Source: Chloroflexota bacterium (lineage in GTDB: Bacteria > Chloroflexota > Anaerolineae > Anaerolineales > Anaerolineaceae). Taken from it: 64,000 nt of DNA. Positions 44,195-53,931 of this stretch are shown in pieces; the stretch's first letter is position 1, and each line of letters opens with the position of its first letter. The DNA lies in contig JAEKNU010000001.1 of the NCBI GenBank assembly GCA_016838895.1, forward strand, positions 62,001-126,000, in the 5' to 3' direction. Below the pieces are notes generated by a model. The model was not told the origin of the DNA, made no database searches, and saw only the letters and a program-made list of their open reading frames with translations. A program made the position numbers and the translations under genes.

Positions 44195-46036
44195 ATGTCA
44201 ATGCAGGAATATGGTGAGACGCTTATGTCTGCCACTTGCGAAGAATGCATTAATAATTTTTCGATAACATTTTCAACCATTAATGGTTCAGGCAGTGCTA
44301 CAGCGAATACAACAATATTGAAATCCTTATTCAAAATGGGCATACCCGTTTCTGGAAGGAATATTTTTCCATCCAATATAAAAGGTCTGGCAACATGGTA
44401 TACCATTCGACTAAATGAAAGTGGTTATCTTGGCCGAACTGAAAATTCAGAAATCGTCGTTGTGATGAACCCTTCCACTTTGAAGGAAGATTTACGTACG
44501 ATGCCGAGTGGCGGCGTTCTATTTTATGAGGAACAATTTTCAGCAAATATTGATCGTGATGATATTATTGCATATCCAATGCCTGCCAAAAAAATAATAA
44601 AAGATTTTGGCATAACGCCAACGATGCGCGAATATGTGAAGAACATGGTTTATGTTGGTGTAATTGCAGCGATGATAGACATTGATCTTGATATGATACA
44701 TGCTGCATTGAATGATCATTTCAAAGATCGAAGTGATGTTGTCGCATCGAATTATTCTGTAATAACAACTGCATTTGATTGGGCAAAAGAGAATCTTAAA
44801 AAGAAAGATCCATATCGTGTGGAAAAACGGGATTTTACAAAAGACAAAATATTGACAGATGGAAATACCGCAGCGGCAATAGGTTCAATTTTTGGCGGGG
44901 TTCAGTTTACTGCATGGTATCCTATCACACCTGCCAGCAGCCTTCCTGAAGCATTACATGAATATTTACCACTATTGCGCAAAAATGAGGATGGAAAAGC
45001 AACATTTGCGATTGTTCAGGCAGAAGATGAATTAGCCTCTATTGGTATGTCTATTGGGGCTGGCTGGGCTGGTTTACGCGCTGTAACTGCCACATCCGGA
45101 CCCGGTATCTGTTTGATGTCAGAATATCTTGGATTAGCCTATTTTGCTGAAGTACCGGTTGTGGTTTGGAACGTACAGCGGGTTGGCCCCAGCACCGGAT
45201 TACCAACAAGAACTGCTCAGTGCGATATTACATTTTGCTATTTTTTGAGTCACGGCGATACACGTTTCGTTATGCTTTTTCCAAGTTCCATCAATGAATG
45301 TTTTGAGTTTGGTTGGAAATCCTTTGATGTCGCAGAAAAATTACAAACGCCAGTACAGATTCTTTCCGACTTGGATTTGGGAATGAATCAATGGATGGGG
45401 GATGATTTTGACTACCCGGACCAAGCAATGGATCGCGGAAAAGTTTTATGGGAAGATGAGTTAGATAAATTTATCGTGAATCATGAAAAATGGGGCCGTT
45501 ATCGGGATGTTGACAATGATGGTATATCTTATCGAACATGCATGGGAAATCAAAATCTGAAAAGTGCCTATTTTTCACGCGGTACGGGGCATACCGTAGA
45601 TGGAACGTATAGTGAACGTCCAGATACATATGAAGAGACCATAAAACGGTTAAATCGGAAATTTGAATCAGCCAGAGAATATGTTCCAAAATCCATTATT
45701 AAACAGGTTGAGAATGCAAAAATCGGTATCATTGCATATGGATCAACAAATTTGGCAGTTTTAGAAGCACAGGATATCTTAACCAAGAAAGGGTTAGCAG
45801 TAGATTACTTAAGGATTCGCGCACTTCCATATCAAGATGAGGTACGCAAATTTATAGAGAATCATGAGAGATGTTATGTTGTTGAGTTAAATGATCAGGG
45901 CCAAATGCGACAAATATTGACTGTTGAATTACAGGATTTGGCAACAAAACTGAAATCAGCCGCGCACATTAACGGACTGCCGATCACTGCAGAATGGATT
46001 GTAAATAAAATCAGCGCAATGGAAGGTGAATTATGA
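44195..46036 (+). CDS. korA: 2-oxoacid:ferredoxin oxidoreductase, fused gamma-alpha subunit
   Basis: Oxidises a 2-oxoacid (probably 2-oxoglutarate) with CoA to acyl-CoA, reducing ferredoxin. The 613-residue protein has the gamma domain first (residues ~20-190; NGSGSATANTTILKSLFKMG) and then the alpha domain (from TDGNTAAAIGSIFGGVQFTA; AEDELASIGMSIGAGWAGL; TATSGPGICLMSEYLG). This gamma-alpha fusion is the usual KorA form in many bacteria. AGGAG precedes the start by 7 bases. It overlaps korB by 4 bases. Substrate specificity cannot be read with certainty; gene symbol given by family. Confidence 0.93.
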   Translation: MSMQEYGETLMSATCEECINNFSITFSTINGSGSATANTTILKSLFKMGIPVSGRNIFPSNIKGLATWYTIRLNESGYLGRTENSEIVVVMNPSTLKEDLRTMPSGGVLFYEEQFSANIDRDDIIAYPMPAKKIIKDFGITPTMREYVKNMVYVGVIAAMIDIDLDMIHAALNDHFKDRSDVVASNYSVITTAFDWAKENLKKKDPYRVEKRDFTKDKILTDGNTAAAIGSIFGGVQFTAWYPITPASSLPEALHEYLPLLRKNEDGKATFAIVQAEDELASIGMSIGAGWAGLRAVTATSGPGICLMSEYLGLAYFAEVPVVVWNVQRVGPSTGLPTRTAQCDITFCYFLSHGDTRFVMLFPSSINECFEFGWKSFDVAEKLQTPVQILSDLDLGMNQWMGDDFDYPDQAMDRGKVLWEDELDKFIVNHEKWGRYRDVDNDGISYRTCMGNQNLKSAYFSRGTGHTVDGTYSERPDTYEETIKRLNRKFESAREYVPKSIIKQVENAKIGIIAYGSTNLAVLEAQDILTKKGLAVDYLRIRALPYQDEVRKFIENHERCYVVELNDQGQMRQILTVELQDLATKLKSAAHINGLPITAEWIVNKISAMEGEL

Positions 46037-47079
46037 AATACGACGCTGGTAGAGACAAGAAGAAATTTAACGCTTTGGGCTATGAACGAAAAGAATATGG
46101 TGGATCCGCCAGCACTTTGTGTCAGGGATGTGGACATAATTCAATCGCCAGTCAAATCATTGCTGCTTGTTATGAATTAGATATTATCCCCGAAAAATTG
46201 GCCAAATTTAGCGGTATTGGTTGTTCATCTAAAAGTCCAAATTATTTTTTGAACCGCTCATTTGGTTTTAATGGTTTACATGGGCGTATGCCTTCTCTCG
46301 CTTTAGGAGCATTATTTGCCGATACAACTGTAAAAGGCATTGGAGTAAGTGGTGATGGTGATACGGCATCTATTGGAATGGGGCAGTTCAAACACCTGGG
46401 ACGAAGGAATTTGCCGTTGGTTTATATCGTTGAGAATAACGGTGTGTACGGGCTTACAAAAGGTCAGTTTTCGGCAACATCCGAGAAGGATTTGGAACTG
46501 AAGCATCAAGGTGTCAATCAATATATTCCGGTGGATATCTGCATGGAAGCTTTAATTGGCCAGGCAACTTTTGTTGCCCGTACTTTTGCAGGGGATCCCA
46601 AACAGGTTAAAGAGCTAATAAAAGCTGCCCTTGTTCATAATGGTTTGGCTGTTCTTGATATTATCAGTCCATGTGTAACTTTTCATAACAAGGATGAATA
46701 TTTACATTCATACATGTGGGGAAGACAACATGAGCTGCCCCTGCATGACCTTGCATATATTCCTCCTCAAGAAGAAATTATTATTGAGGAATTTGAGGAA
46801 GGCAGCATTAAAGAAGTGAAGATGCATGATGGCTCTCACCTGTATATCAAAAAATTAGGCAGAGATTATGATCCGACCAGTAAATCACAGGCAATTAATC
46901 TTTTACATGAAGCACAAGTAAATGGATTGTTGTTAACTGGATTATTGTATATGGATACAAGCCAACCAACCACTTTTGATTTACATAATTTGGTTGATGT
47001 TCCCTTAAACCGACTGAAAGAAGAAAGTTTAAGACCCAAAGAAGTAAAGCTAGTTGAATTAAATAACTCATTCAAATAA
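46033..47079 (+). CDS. korB: 2-oxoacid:ferredoxin oxidoreductase, beta subunit
   Basis: The thiamine-diphosphate-binding subunit, 348 residues. TPP signature GVSGDGDTASIGMGQFKH and VENNGVYGLTKGQ; cysteines STLCQGCGHNSI and SGIGCSSKSPNYF that bind the 4Fe-4S cluster in this family. Partner of the preceding gene, with a 4-base overlap. The C-terminal ~60 residues after YDPTSKSQA are longer than a minimal beta subunit but typical of the KorB group. A bidirectional terminator follows. Confidence 0.95.
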   Translation: MKYDAGRDKKKFNALGYERKEYGGSASTLCQGCGHNSIASQIIAACYELDIIPEKLAKFSGIGCSSKSPNYFLNRSFGFNGLHGRMPSLALGALFADTTVKGIGVSGDGDTASIGMGQFKHLGRRNLPLVYIVENNGVYGLTKGQFSATSEKDLELKHQGVNQYIPVDICMEALIGQATFVARTFAGDPKQVKELIKAALVHNGLAVLDIISPCVTFHNKDEYLHSYMWGRQHELPLHDLAYIPPQEEIIIEEFEEGSIKEVKMHDGSHLYIKKLGRDYDPTSKSQAINLLHEAQVNGLLLTGLLYMDTSQPTTFDLHNLVDVPLNRLKEESLRPKEVKLVELNNSFK

Positions 47080-47113
47080 AAAAATAACAGGGTTTTTCCC
47101 AGTTTATTTTTTT
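47077..47113. terminator. Bidirectional terminator between korB and the sulfurtransferase gene
   Basis: AAAATAACAGGG-ttttt-CCCAGTTTATTTTTTT with T tract on one side and A tract on the other, between convergent genes. The stem is imperfect. Confidence 0.6.
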
Positions 47114-47943
47114 ATTATCGGATTTTCTGGATCCTTTATCCATTCACTCCAAGAGCCGGCAAAAAGCCTTGAATTGGAAAAATTTATATATTCCAGGGCA
47201 ACAAGATGTGCACATGAAGTAACACCAGAACCGCAGTAGACGATAACATGATCTAACGGGTAATCACCAATGAGTGCCTTGAATCCTGCGAGAAGATCTG
47301 ATCGCGGTTTGAATAAACTTTGTTGATCAAAGTTCTCACCATGAAAACGATTAACAGCACTTGGAATATGACCAGCGATTGGATCAATGGGTTCAACGTG
47401 GCCGGCATAGCGTTCCGCTGCACGCGCATCAATAATTAAATACTCAGAATCATTGATATATTGCTTCATTTGATCCATTGAAACATAATCCCATTGTTGA
47501 ACACAGATATCAGTTGGTCCTGACTGAATGGAAGGGCAGATATTAGATACAGGAAAACCTGATTCATGCCAGTTATTAAAACCGCCACTCAATACTGCAA
47601 CAGCATTAAGTCCAATATTTTTTAGCATCCACCATAATCTCGCTGCAATGGCGCCAGTACTGGCATCATAGACAACAACCTGACTGTTTTTCGTAATGCC
47701 CCATTTTGCTATAGTATTTAAAAAAGAGAAAACAGCAGGTAGAGGGTGGCGGCTGCTTTTATCCGTAATTGGGCCAGAACAGTCCTCATCCAAATGGCAA
47801 TAATAGGCGCTTGTCAGATGACTGACATTATAAGCCTTGCGGCCTGCTTCTGTATCCGCTAACTGAAAGCGACAGTCAATAATGACCAAATTATCATGTT
47901 TGATTGAGTTTAGCTGTTGGGCAGTGATTACAGATGTATACAT
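47104..47943 (-). CDS. Thiosulfate/3-mercaptopyruvate sulfurtransferase
   Basis: A 279-residue protein of two rhodanese domains. The first is inactive (no catalytic Cys); the second carries the catalytic C237 in VIVYCGSGVTSCAHLVALEY. The CGSGVT loop is the 3-mercaptopyruvate type rather than CRKGVT of thiosulfate sulfurtransferases. It transfers sulphane sulphur to thiol acceptors or cyanide. First-domain segments HLTSAYYCHLDEDCSGPI and VVYDASTGAIAARLWW are also typical. Its start lies 16 bases after the next minus-strand gene's stop. Confidence 0.93.
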   Translation of the reverse strand: MYTSVITAQQLNSIKHDNLVIIDCRFQLADTEAGRKAYNVSHLTSAYYCHLDEDCSGPITDKSSRHPLPAVFSFLNTIAKWGITKNSQVVVYDASTGAIAARLWWMLKNIGLNAVAVLSGGFNNWHESGFPVSNICPSIQSGPTDICVQQWDYVSMDQMKQYINDSEYLIIDARAAERYAGHVEPIDPIAGHIPSAVNRFHGENFDQQSLFKPRSDLLAGFKALIGDYPLDHVIVYCGSGVTSCAHLVALEYINFSNSRLFAGSWSEWIKDPENPIIKK

Positions 47944-47958
47944 ATGAAACCCTGTGTA

Positions 47959-49077
47959 CTAAAGATCATATCTATAGGTTCGATTCGTTTTGTACCATGT
48001 TGTACCGAGTTCAAGCGCACCATTGAAACTATCAATATTACGTTCATCGATCTGTGAAATTTCGGCTTTATTGAAATGCATGGAACGCAGTGTATTGTTC
48101 ATCTCTACATAAAGTAAAATATTGCCGCCAACACCCTGATACTTAGGCATTAATCCAATCACACTACCAATTACCCATTCTGTTCGTTTTTTTTCTGCGA
48201 GTAAATGCAGCCAACCAAACGGATATATGTTTCCTTTGCAACGCCGTAATCCATTCGATATTTCTGGATAGGCAAGGATAAATCCTGCAATTTCATCACC
48301 TTTTAAAATCAATTTCGCAATTTGCGGTTCAATCACTGCAATTAAATTTTCGGCCAGTAGTTGGAATTCTTCTTTTGTTGAGGGGTAATATCCTATATTG
48401 TTTTCAAATGCTAAATGATGAATCTCTTCAAGCTGAGGAATCCACTCGCGCATTTCATCTTTGTTGGAAAATGATTTAATTGTAAATCCGTTGCGTTTCA
48501 AAACACGGTCAGCAGCGCGATGGAATTTTTCCGGCATTTCAGATGATCTTTCAATGTAACCGGTATAATGATCGGTTTCTTTCACAAAACCAGCATTCTC
48601 AATTAATTTTTGATAATAAGGGAAATTGTAAATCATGCCCATGGTTGCATATTGCTCAAAGCCATCAACTAATAGGCCAACAGCGTCAGAACGAGCAAAT
48701 CCTTTTGGACCATAAACCGTTTTTATATTTTCTTTGCGATACCAATCAAGTGCGGTATTGAACAAGAGGTGACTGGCTTGATCATCATCATATGAATCAA
48801 AATAATAGAACATACCTGTAGGATGATTATGAAATTTACTATAATTACGGTGATTGAGAACAGCTAGTCTGGAAATAACTTGTTTTCCATCCTCGATAAT
48901 GTAGAAATCGGCATTTGAATGATGATAAAATGGATGCTTTTCAGCATCCATAATAAAATGCATTTGATTTTTAATTGGCGGAACCCACTGGGGACATTCT
49001 TTATAAATATCGAAAGGTAAATTAATGAATTTATTTCGATCCTTTTTATTTGTAGGATCGATCTTTCGTACTCTCAT
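47959..49077 (-). CDS. GNAT-like acyltransferase, YghO-type family
   Basis: A 372-residue protein with patterns of a widespread uncharacterised GNAT-related family: FINLPFDIYKECPQWVPPIK near the start, VYGPKGFARSDAVGLLVDGF in the middle, YNFPYYQKLIENAGF, and a final GNAT half with MPKYQGVGGNILLYVEM as acyl-CoA site. Substrate unknown. Precedes the sulfurtransferase gene by 15 bases on the same strand and follows pyruvate kinase. Confidence 0.8.
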   Translation of the reverse strand: MRVRKIDPTNKKDRNKFINLPFDIYKECPQWVPPIKNQMHFIMDAEKHPFYHHSNADFYIIEDGKQVISRLAVLNHRNYSKFHNHPTGMFYYFDSYDDDQASHLLFNTALDWYRKENIKTVYGPKGFARSDAVGLLVDGFEQYATMGMIYNFPYYQKLIENAGFVKETDHYTGYIERSSEMPEKFHRAADRVLKRNGFTIKSFSNKDEMREWIPQLEEIHHLAFENNIGYYPSTKEEFQLLAENLIAVIEPQIAKLILKGDEIAGFILAYPEISNGLRRCKGNIYPFGWLHLLAEKKRTEWVIGSVIGLMPKYQGVGGNILLYVEMNNTLRSMHFNKAEISQIDERNIDSFNGALELGTTWYKTNRTYRYDL

Positions 49078-49107
49078 GAAAATCTCCTCAGCATATGTGA
49101 TATGAAT

Positions 49108-50574
49108 TTAAATTGGATTTCCAATGGTATGAAGAAGCACAAAGTTCGGTTTTCCGGTTCTGCCGATCGGGAAGGTTGAAACTAAAACGATTTGTTGTCC
49201 AATCTCTAGTTTTGTAAATGTCAACATTGCCTTTTCTACCTCACTAACCATTTTCTCAGCTGTATTTGCGAATGGGATCTGAACAGGGATGATTCCCCAG
49301 ATGAGATTCAATCGCTGATATGTATTTTGATGAGGTGTAAATGCGATAATTGGACAGCTAGGACGCATTTTTGACATTAAAATTGCGGTCCGTCCGGATT
49401 GGGTAAAGACAGCAATGCTGGCTACATCTAAAGCATCTGATATTGTATAGGCAGCTTGTGCCATAGATAGTGAATCGCTATGGAGTTTTGTGAAACGCGT
49501 GTTAGTGTGATGCCCCCAACTTTCATAGTTCTTTTCTGCTTCAAGAATAATCGCATGCATCATCTGGATTGTTTTGATGGGATATTTACCGATAGCCGTC
49601 TCACCGGAGAGCATCACCGCGTCCGACCCATCCAGAATTGCATTGGCAACATCTGAAGCCTCTGCACGAGTTGGGCGAGGGTGTTCAATCATGGATTCCA
49701 ACATTTGAGTGGCTGTGATAACAATTTTACTTTTCTGATTGGCCATGTCGATAATTTTTTTCTGGGCAATCGGCACAAAATATGGAGACGTCTCTACAGC
49801 TAAATCACCACGCGCAATCATTACGCCATCTGCTTCATTGATAATTTCATCAAGATTCTTCATGGCGATTGGACGTTCAATTTTTGCTATAATTGGAATG
49901 CCGCTGCGTTCAGGAACGTTCTCATCAATAAATTTGCGAACAATTTGAATATCATCGGCACTTTTAATGAATGACAGGGCAAGGATATCAATATCGTTGT
50001 TCAGACCGAATACAAGATCTTTCTTATCTTTTTCAGTGAATGTTGGTATGTTGATGTCTGAATCAGGTAAATTTACACCTTTATTTGATGATACTTTTCC
50101 ACCACTTATTACTTTAGCAATAATCCCAGATTCACTAATCTCAATTGCTTTTAATTCAAAGTATCCATCGTCGAGCAGGATACGGTCATTAACTTCAACA
50201 AATTTCTCAACATCCGGTATATCAAGGGGTAAACAAGCTGATTGATCCTTTGTACCTGCAAAAAAAGGATCATGGGAGGAAAGACAAATCCTTTCACCTT
50301 GTTGAAGAACAAATCCACTATCAGGTAATACGCCTAAGCGAAGTTTGGGCCCCTGAAGATCCTGAATAATAGAAACTGAGCGATTGATTTCTTTGGATAT
50401 TGCGCGAATGATATCTATACGATTTTTATGTTCATCAAACGATCCGTGAGAAAAATTAAGACGGATTACATCAACACCATTTACAAGTAATTCACGAATG
50501 GTTTCAGGGGTTTCTGTGGCAGGACCAATTGTTGCGATAATTTTTGCTTTACGTTCATCCAGATTGAAGTTCAT
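49108..50574 (-). CDS. pyk: Pyruvate kinase
   Basis: Converts phosphoenolpyruvate and ADP to pyruvate and ATP. The 488-residue protein shows AKIIATIGPATETPETIREL, RLNFSHGSFDEH, the catalytic lysine in IPIIAKIERPIAMKNLDEII, DGVMIARGDLAVETS and the C-terminal domain (GKPNFVLLHTIG at the end). No extra PEP-utiliser domain as in Bacillus. It is the first gene of the minus-strand group with the GNAT-like and sulfurtransferase genes, 30 bases upstream of the former. Confidence 0.97.
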   Translation of the reverse strand: MNFNLDERKAKIIATIGPATETPETIRELLVNGVDVIRLNFSHGSFDEHKNRIDIIRAISKEINRSVSIIQDLQGPKLRLGVLPDSGFVLQQGERICLSSHDPFFAGTKDQSACLPLDIPDVEKFVEVNDRILLDDGYFELKAIEISESGIIAKVISGGKVSSNKGVNLPDSDINIPTFTEKDKKDLVFGLNNDIDILALSFIKSADDIQIVRKFIDENVPERSGIPIIAKIERPIAMKNLDEIINEADGVMIARGDLAVETSPYFVPIAQKKIIDMANQKSKIVITATQMLESMIEHPRPTRAEASDVANAILDGSDAVMLSGETAIGKYPIKTIQMMHAIILEAEKNYESWGHHTNTRFTKLHSDSLSMAQAAYTISDALDVASIAVFTQSGRTAILMSKMRPSCPIIAFTPHQNTYQRLNLIWGIIPVQIPFANTAEKMVSEVEKAMLTFTKLEIGQQIVLVSTFPIGRTGKPNFVLLHTIGNPI

Positions 50575-50714
50575 ATAAGATTCTCACAGATTAAATAAAA
50601 TTTAGAACGAAATGACAAATTATACTAATGATTTCAAATTTGATTAAGCATAGTATATCATACGCATTTCTTGAAATTGTGTAGAAAAATCCTATTCAAG
50701 TAGCATAAGTTTTA

Positions 50715-51539
50715 CTAGTTTGCTTTTTTTGCAGCATCACGTATCATAAAATCCATTAACTTGTAAACGTGTTTACCCAAAATATTTGATAGATGATAAA
50801 GAAATGCATTTTCAGAGCCGGGAACGATGATATATTTTCCTTTTGCTACATTTTTGACAATGATTTTGGCAACTGATTCTGCAGATAATACACCAGCATT
50901 CCCTGCTAAAGCTTTGGTAATGGGTGGTTTGTATTTCTCCTCATAAGCAAGTTGAGGGGTATCGGTATCAGGTGGAAATACAAGAGACATGTTGATATTT
51001 TTTAGCTTCAATTCTGCACGGAGGGCGTCACTAAAACCACGAACAGCGTATTTTGTTGCTCCATAAGCTGTATAGCCATAAACACCAAGAAATCCAGCAG
51101 CAGAGGATATATTGACAATATGTCCAGCGCCATTATTAATCATTGCAGGCAGGACACTTTTGATCATATGCACGGTACCATAGTAATTTGTATTCATCAG
51201 CCAATGAAAAATATCCAGATCAAGATCAAGAAATTCTCCAGGATGCGCGACACCGGCACAATTAATGAGAATATCAGGAACGGAATGATTGATTAGAAAT
51301 TCGCCAATGATCTGATTTGTTTGATCGAAATCAGTTATATCTACTGAGAGCACATCTATGAAAGATGAATCACATTTGGTTATTTGAACAATTTCGTCTT
51401 TCGCTGCATTCAGTTTATGTAGATCACGCGCGCATAAGATCACTTTGCTACCGCCAGATATGTATTCTACGGCTAAAGCTTTGCCTATACCGCTAGAGCC
51501 TCCGGTAATTAAGATGTTTTTATTCTTGTTTTCTATCAT
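50715..51539 (-). CDS. Short-chain dehydrogenase/reductase
   Basis: A 274-residue SDR. Cofactor motif ILITGGSSGIGKALAVEY near the N-terminus, LINCAGVAHPG, catalytic Ser in HIVNISSAAGFLG and the YxxxK in YGYTAYGATKYAVRGF. The C-terminal part resembles 3-ketodihydrosphingosine reductase-like SDRs (LVFPPDTDTPQLAYEEKYKP, then a hydrophobic tail). The ATG at 51539 follows AGGAAA; the frame extends 90 bases further into the FmdB gene region. A sphingolipid or sterol-type role is only a suggestion. Confidence 0.9.
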   Translation of the reverse strand: MIENKNKNILITGGSSGIGKALAVEYISGGSKVILCARDLHKLNAAKDEIVQITKCDSSFIDVLSVDITDFDQTNQIIGEFLINHSVPDILINCAGVAHPGEFLDLDLDIFHWLMNTNYYGTVHMIKSVLPAMINNGAGHIVNISSAAGFLGVYGYTAYGATKYAVRGFSDALRAELKLKNINMSLVFPPDTDTPQLAYEEKYKPPITKALAGNAGVLSAESVAKIIVKNVAKGKYIIVPGSENAFLYHLSNILGKHVYKLMDFMIRDAAKKAN

Positions 51540-51555
51540 TATATTTCCTGTTGGA

Positions 51556-51777
51556 TTAATGGCAACTTGCACAGTTGCCTGAATAGCATCCAGTACAATT
51601 ATTGGAGGTACCGGATCGATTATTCCCATCTGAAATGGAAGAGAATTGTGATATTTTCCTCGTTACAGAATATGTTAAACATGCTGAACATTGAATGGGA
51701 TGATCAGCATCTGAAAAAGATCGCAGAGTTTCGAATTTATGTCCACATTTAGTACATTGATATTCGTATAATGGCAT
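51556..51777 (-). CDS. FmdB-type zinc ribbon protein
   Basis: A 73-residue protein starting MPLYEYQCTKCGHKFETLRS, the FmdB/CxxC_CXXC_SSSS signature, with a second CSAC pair that completes a zinc ribbon and a C-terminal run of four cysteines (CTGCYSGNCASCH). Family members are putative regulatory proteins. Precedes the SDR gene by 16 bases on the same strand. Confidence 0.92.
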   Translation of the reverse strand: MPLYEYQCTKCGHKFETLRSFSDADHPIQCSACLTYSVTRKISQFSSISDGNNRSGTSNNCTGCYSGNCASCH

Positions 51778-51918
51778 GGATACCTCCAGAATTTATTTTA
51801 TGCTGGAATCAATAAAAATGTGTAATATTCATTGATATTTTAAGATTGATTAATAATTTGCTAAAATAAATTGACTTGTACTAATAAAGAATTTGGTTTA
51901 TCATCTTGATAAGGGAAT

Positions 51919-51933
51919 GGGTTTTAAAAACCC
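51919..51933 (+). promoter_or_regulatory. Leader hairpin before phnD
   Basis: GGGTTTTAAAAACCC is a short perfect hairpin in the ~195-base region upstream of phnD, followed 13 bases later by TTCTTTTTTA. It could be a weak attenuator. The region also holds TTGACT near 51870 without a convincing -10 at the right distance. Confidence 0.3.
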
Positions 51934-51972
51934 TTCAAAATTCTTTTTTACTTATACTCAGAGGAGAGGAAA

Positions 51973-53094
51973 ATGTTTGTAACAAAAAGAATTCCGTATG
52001 TTATGCTGGTTGTATTAATGACCCTTTCATTGGTATTAGCCGCGTGTCAGCCGGCTGCGCCTGCAGCGACACCTGAACCAGTAATGGAAGAAGCACCAAC
52101 TGATGTCCCCCCGGAACCAACTGCAGAACCTGCACCTGCTGAACCTGAATTGGGATCACCAGAACGCCCAATTAAAGTTCTCTTTGTGCCATCTGTAGAC
52201 GCTCAGGCGATTGTGTCTGGTGGAGAGATCATGTCAGCCGCTTTGAACGAAGCCACTGGTTATACATATGAAGTTAGCATCCCGACCAGCTATGCAGCGA
52301 CAATCGAAGAAATGTGTGCATCTCCTGATGACACCATGGGCTTCATTCCTGCATTAGGTTATGTATTCGCCAGCCAACTTTGTGGCGTTGATGTTGGTTT
52401 CAAGGCCGTACGTTATGGTAGCTCAGTATATTGGGCTGAGATTCTAGTAGCGCGTGATTCAGACATCCAGACATTGGATGATCTCGCTGGTAAGACCTGG
52501 GGTTTCCCAGATCCAGGTTCAACCTCCGGCTACATGGTACCGTTGGTTATGTTCCAGGACGCTGGTATTGAAATCGGCGAACAGGTAGAAACGGGTGGTC
52601 ACAACCAGGCTGTGAAAGCAGTTTACAATGGTGAAGTTGACTTCGGTACTGCTTTCTACTCACCACCTTTGAAACCAGAAGGCGAAGATAGCTGGGTAGA
52701 AGGTGATTCTCCTGATATCCCCGATGACCTGGTAGAATCCTGTGCTGTAAATGAAGACAATCGTCTTTATTGTGGTGACTGGAGAGTACTGGATGCCCGC
52801 GCTAACATACGCGAGGAAGCACCTGATGTAATCCAGAAAGTCCGCATCTTGACCATCTCCGCTGGCATCCCCAATGACACCCTGTCATTTGGCCCAGATT
52901 TCCCTGCTGATGTTCGTGCTGCAATTGAAGATGCTATTGTTGCATTCTCAGATACTGAAGCCTGGGACGAATCCATCGGTCATCAAGATTTCTATAACTG
53001 GACCGGTATTGATGTCGCCACTGACGCTGAATATGACTTTGTACGTCTGATGGTTGAAGCCGCTGGTGTGAGTCTCGAAGACCTCGGCAACTAA
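51973..53094 (+). CDS. phnD: Phosphonate/phosphite-type ABC transporter substrate-binding lipoprotein
   Basis: A 373-residue lipoprotein. Signal peptide with lipobox LVLAAC (Cys25), then a low-complexity Pro/Glu/Ala/Thr linker (residues ~26-58) typical of Chloroflexota lipoproteins, then the PhnD-type periplasmic-binding fold: PIKVLFVPSVDAQAIVSGGE, LAGKTWGFPDPGSTSGYMVP and a DFGTAFYSPP segment. It binds phosphonates, phosphite or a related oxyanion outside the membrane. AGAGGAGAGGA precedes the start. Followed by a terminator hairpin and then phnC and phnE. Confidence 0.92.
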   Translation: MFVTKRIPYVMLVVLMTLSLVLAACQPAAPAATPEPVMEEAPTDVPPEPTAEPAPAEPELGSPERPIKVLFVPSVDAQAIVSGGEIMSAALNEATGYTYEVSIPTSYAATIEEMCASPDDTMGFIPALGYVFASQLCGVDVGFKAVRYGSSVYWAEILVARDSDIQTLDDLAGKTWGFPDPGSTSGYMVPLVMFQDAGIEIGEQVETGGHNQAVKAVYNGEVDFGTAFYSPPLKPEGEDSWVEGDSPDIPDDLVESCAVNEDNRLYCGDWRVLDARANIREEAPDVIQKVRILTISAGIPNDTLSFGPDFPADVRAAIEDAIVAFSDTEAWDESIGHQDFYNWTGIDVATDAEYDFVRLMVEAAGVSLEDLGN

Positions 53095-53113
53095 TAAAAA
53101 AATAACTTTTCGT

Positions 53114-53143
53114 AAATCCGGACAGGTTCTCCTGTCCGGATTT
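53114..53143 (+). terminator. Hairpin between phnD and phnC
   Basis: AAATCCGGACAGG-ttct-CCTGTCCGGATTT, a strong inverted repeat with a weak T tail, 20 bases after the phnD stop and 25 bases before phnC. In binding-protein operons such a hairpin usually lowers, but does not abolish, transcription of the ATPase and permease genes. Confidence 0.8.
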
Positions 53144-53167
53144 ATAATTCAATAGAAAATAAATCCC

Positions 53168-53920
53168 ATGCTAGAAGTAAAAAATCTGACAAAGATATAT
53201 GATGGTGGAGTCTTAGCGCTGGATAATGTCAGTTTCTCCGTGCCGGATGGAGAGTTTTTGGCTGTAATTGGTCTCAGCGGTTCGGGAAAATCAACATTAT
53301 TACGATGCATAAATCGTTTAGTAGAGCCGACTGAAGGGCAGATTTTGCTAAATGGAGAAGATATCGCTGCTGCATCGGATGATGATTTAAGAGGATTTAG
53401 ACGACGCATTGGCATGGTTTTTCAGCATTTTAACCTTGTTAGTCGTTCAAGTGTAATGACAAATGTTCTTTCGGGAAGACTTGGATATGTAAATCCAATT
53501 ATGAGTTTGTTAAACCGTTTTCCTAAGGATGATATTCAACAAGCAATGATCCAACTGGATCGTGTTGGTATCAAAGAAAAAGCAAAACAAAGAGCAGATG
53601 AGCTTTCTGGTGGCCAACAGCAACGTGTTGGCATCGCACGTGCTATGATGCAGAATCCTGAAATTGTTCTAGCGGATGAACCTGTTGCGAGCTTGGACCC
53701 TGTTTTGGCGCATAGCATTATGCAATACCTTGAAAAAATTAACCAAGAAGATGATGTTACCGTCATTTGTAGCCTTCATTTTCTTGATTTGGTTCACCGT
53801 TATGCACATCGTGCAATCGCCTTAAATGATGGACAATTGGTTTTTGATGGATTACCGAAAGAAATCGATGATGAAAAATTCAAAGAAATTTATGGCCAAG
53901 AAGCCGAGCGTGTTGGATAA
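53168..53920 (+). CDS. phnC: Phosphonate-type ABC transporter ATP-binding protein
   Basis: A 250-residue ABC ATPase: Walker [14 protein letters not shown], signature [16 protein letters not shown], Walker [14 protein letters not shown]. The insertion [20 protein letters not shown] is characteristic of PhnC. Drives import by the downstream permease. The phnE start is 11 bases after its stop. Confidence 0.95.
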   Translation: MLEVKNLTKIYDGGVLALDNVSFSVPDGEFLAVIGLSGSGKSTLLRCINRLVEPTEGQILLNGEDIAAASDDDLRGFRRRIGMVFQHFNLVSRSSVMTNVLSGRLGYVNPIMSLLNRFPKDDIQQAMIQLDRVGIKEKAKQRADELSGGQQQRVGIARAMMQNPEIVLADEPVASLDPVLAHSIMQYLEKINQEDDVTVICSLHFLDLVHRYAHRAIALNDGQLVFDGLPKEIDDEKFKEIYGQEAERVG

Positions 53921-53931
53921 GGAAGGTCTCA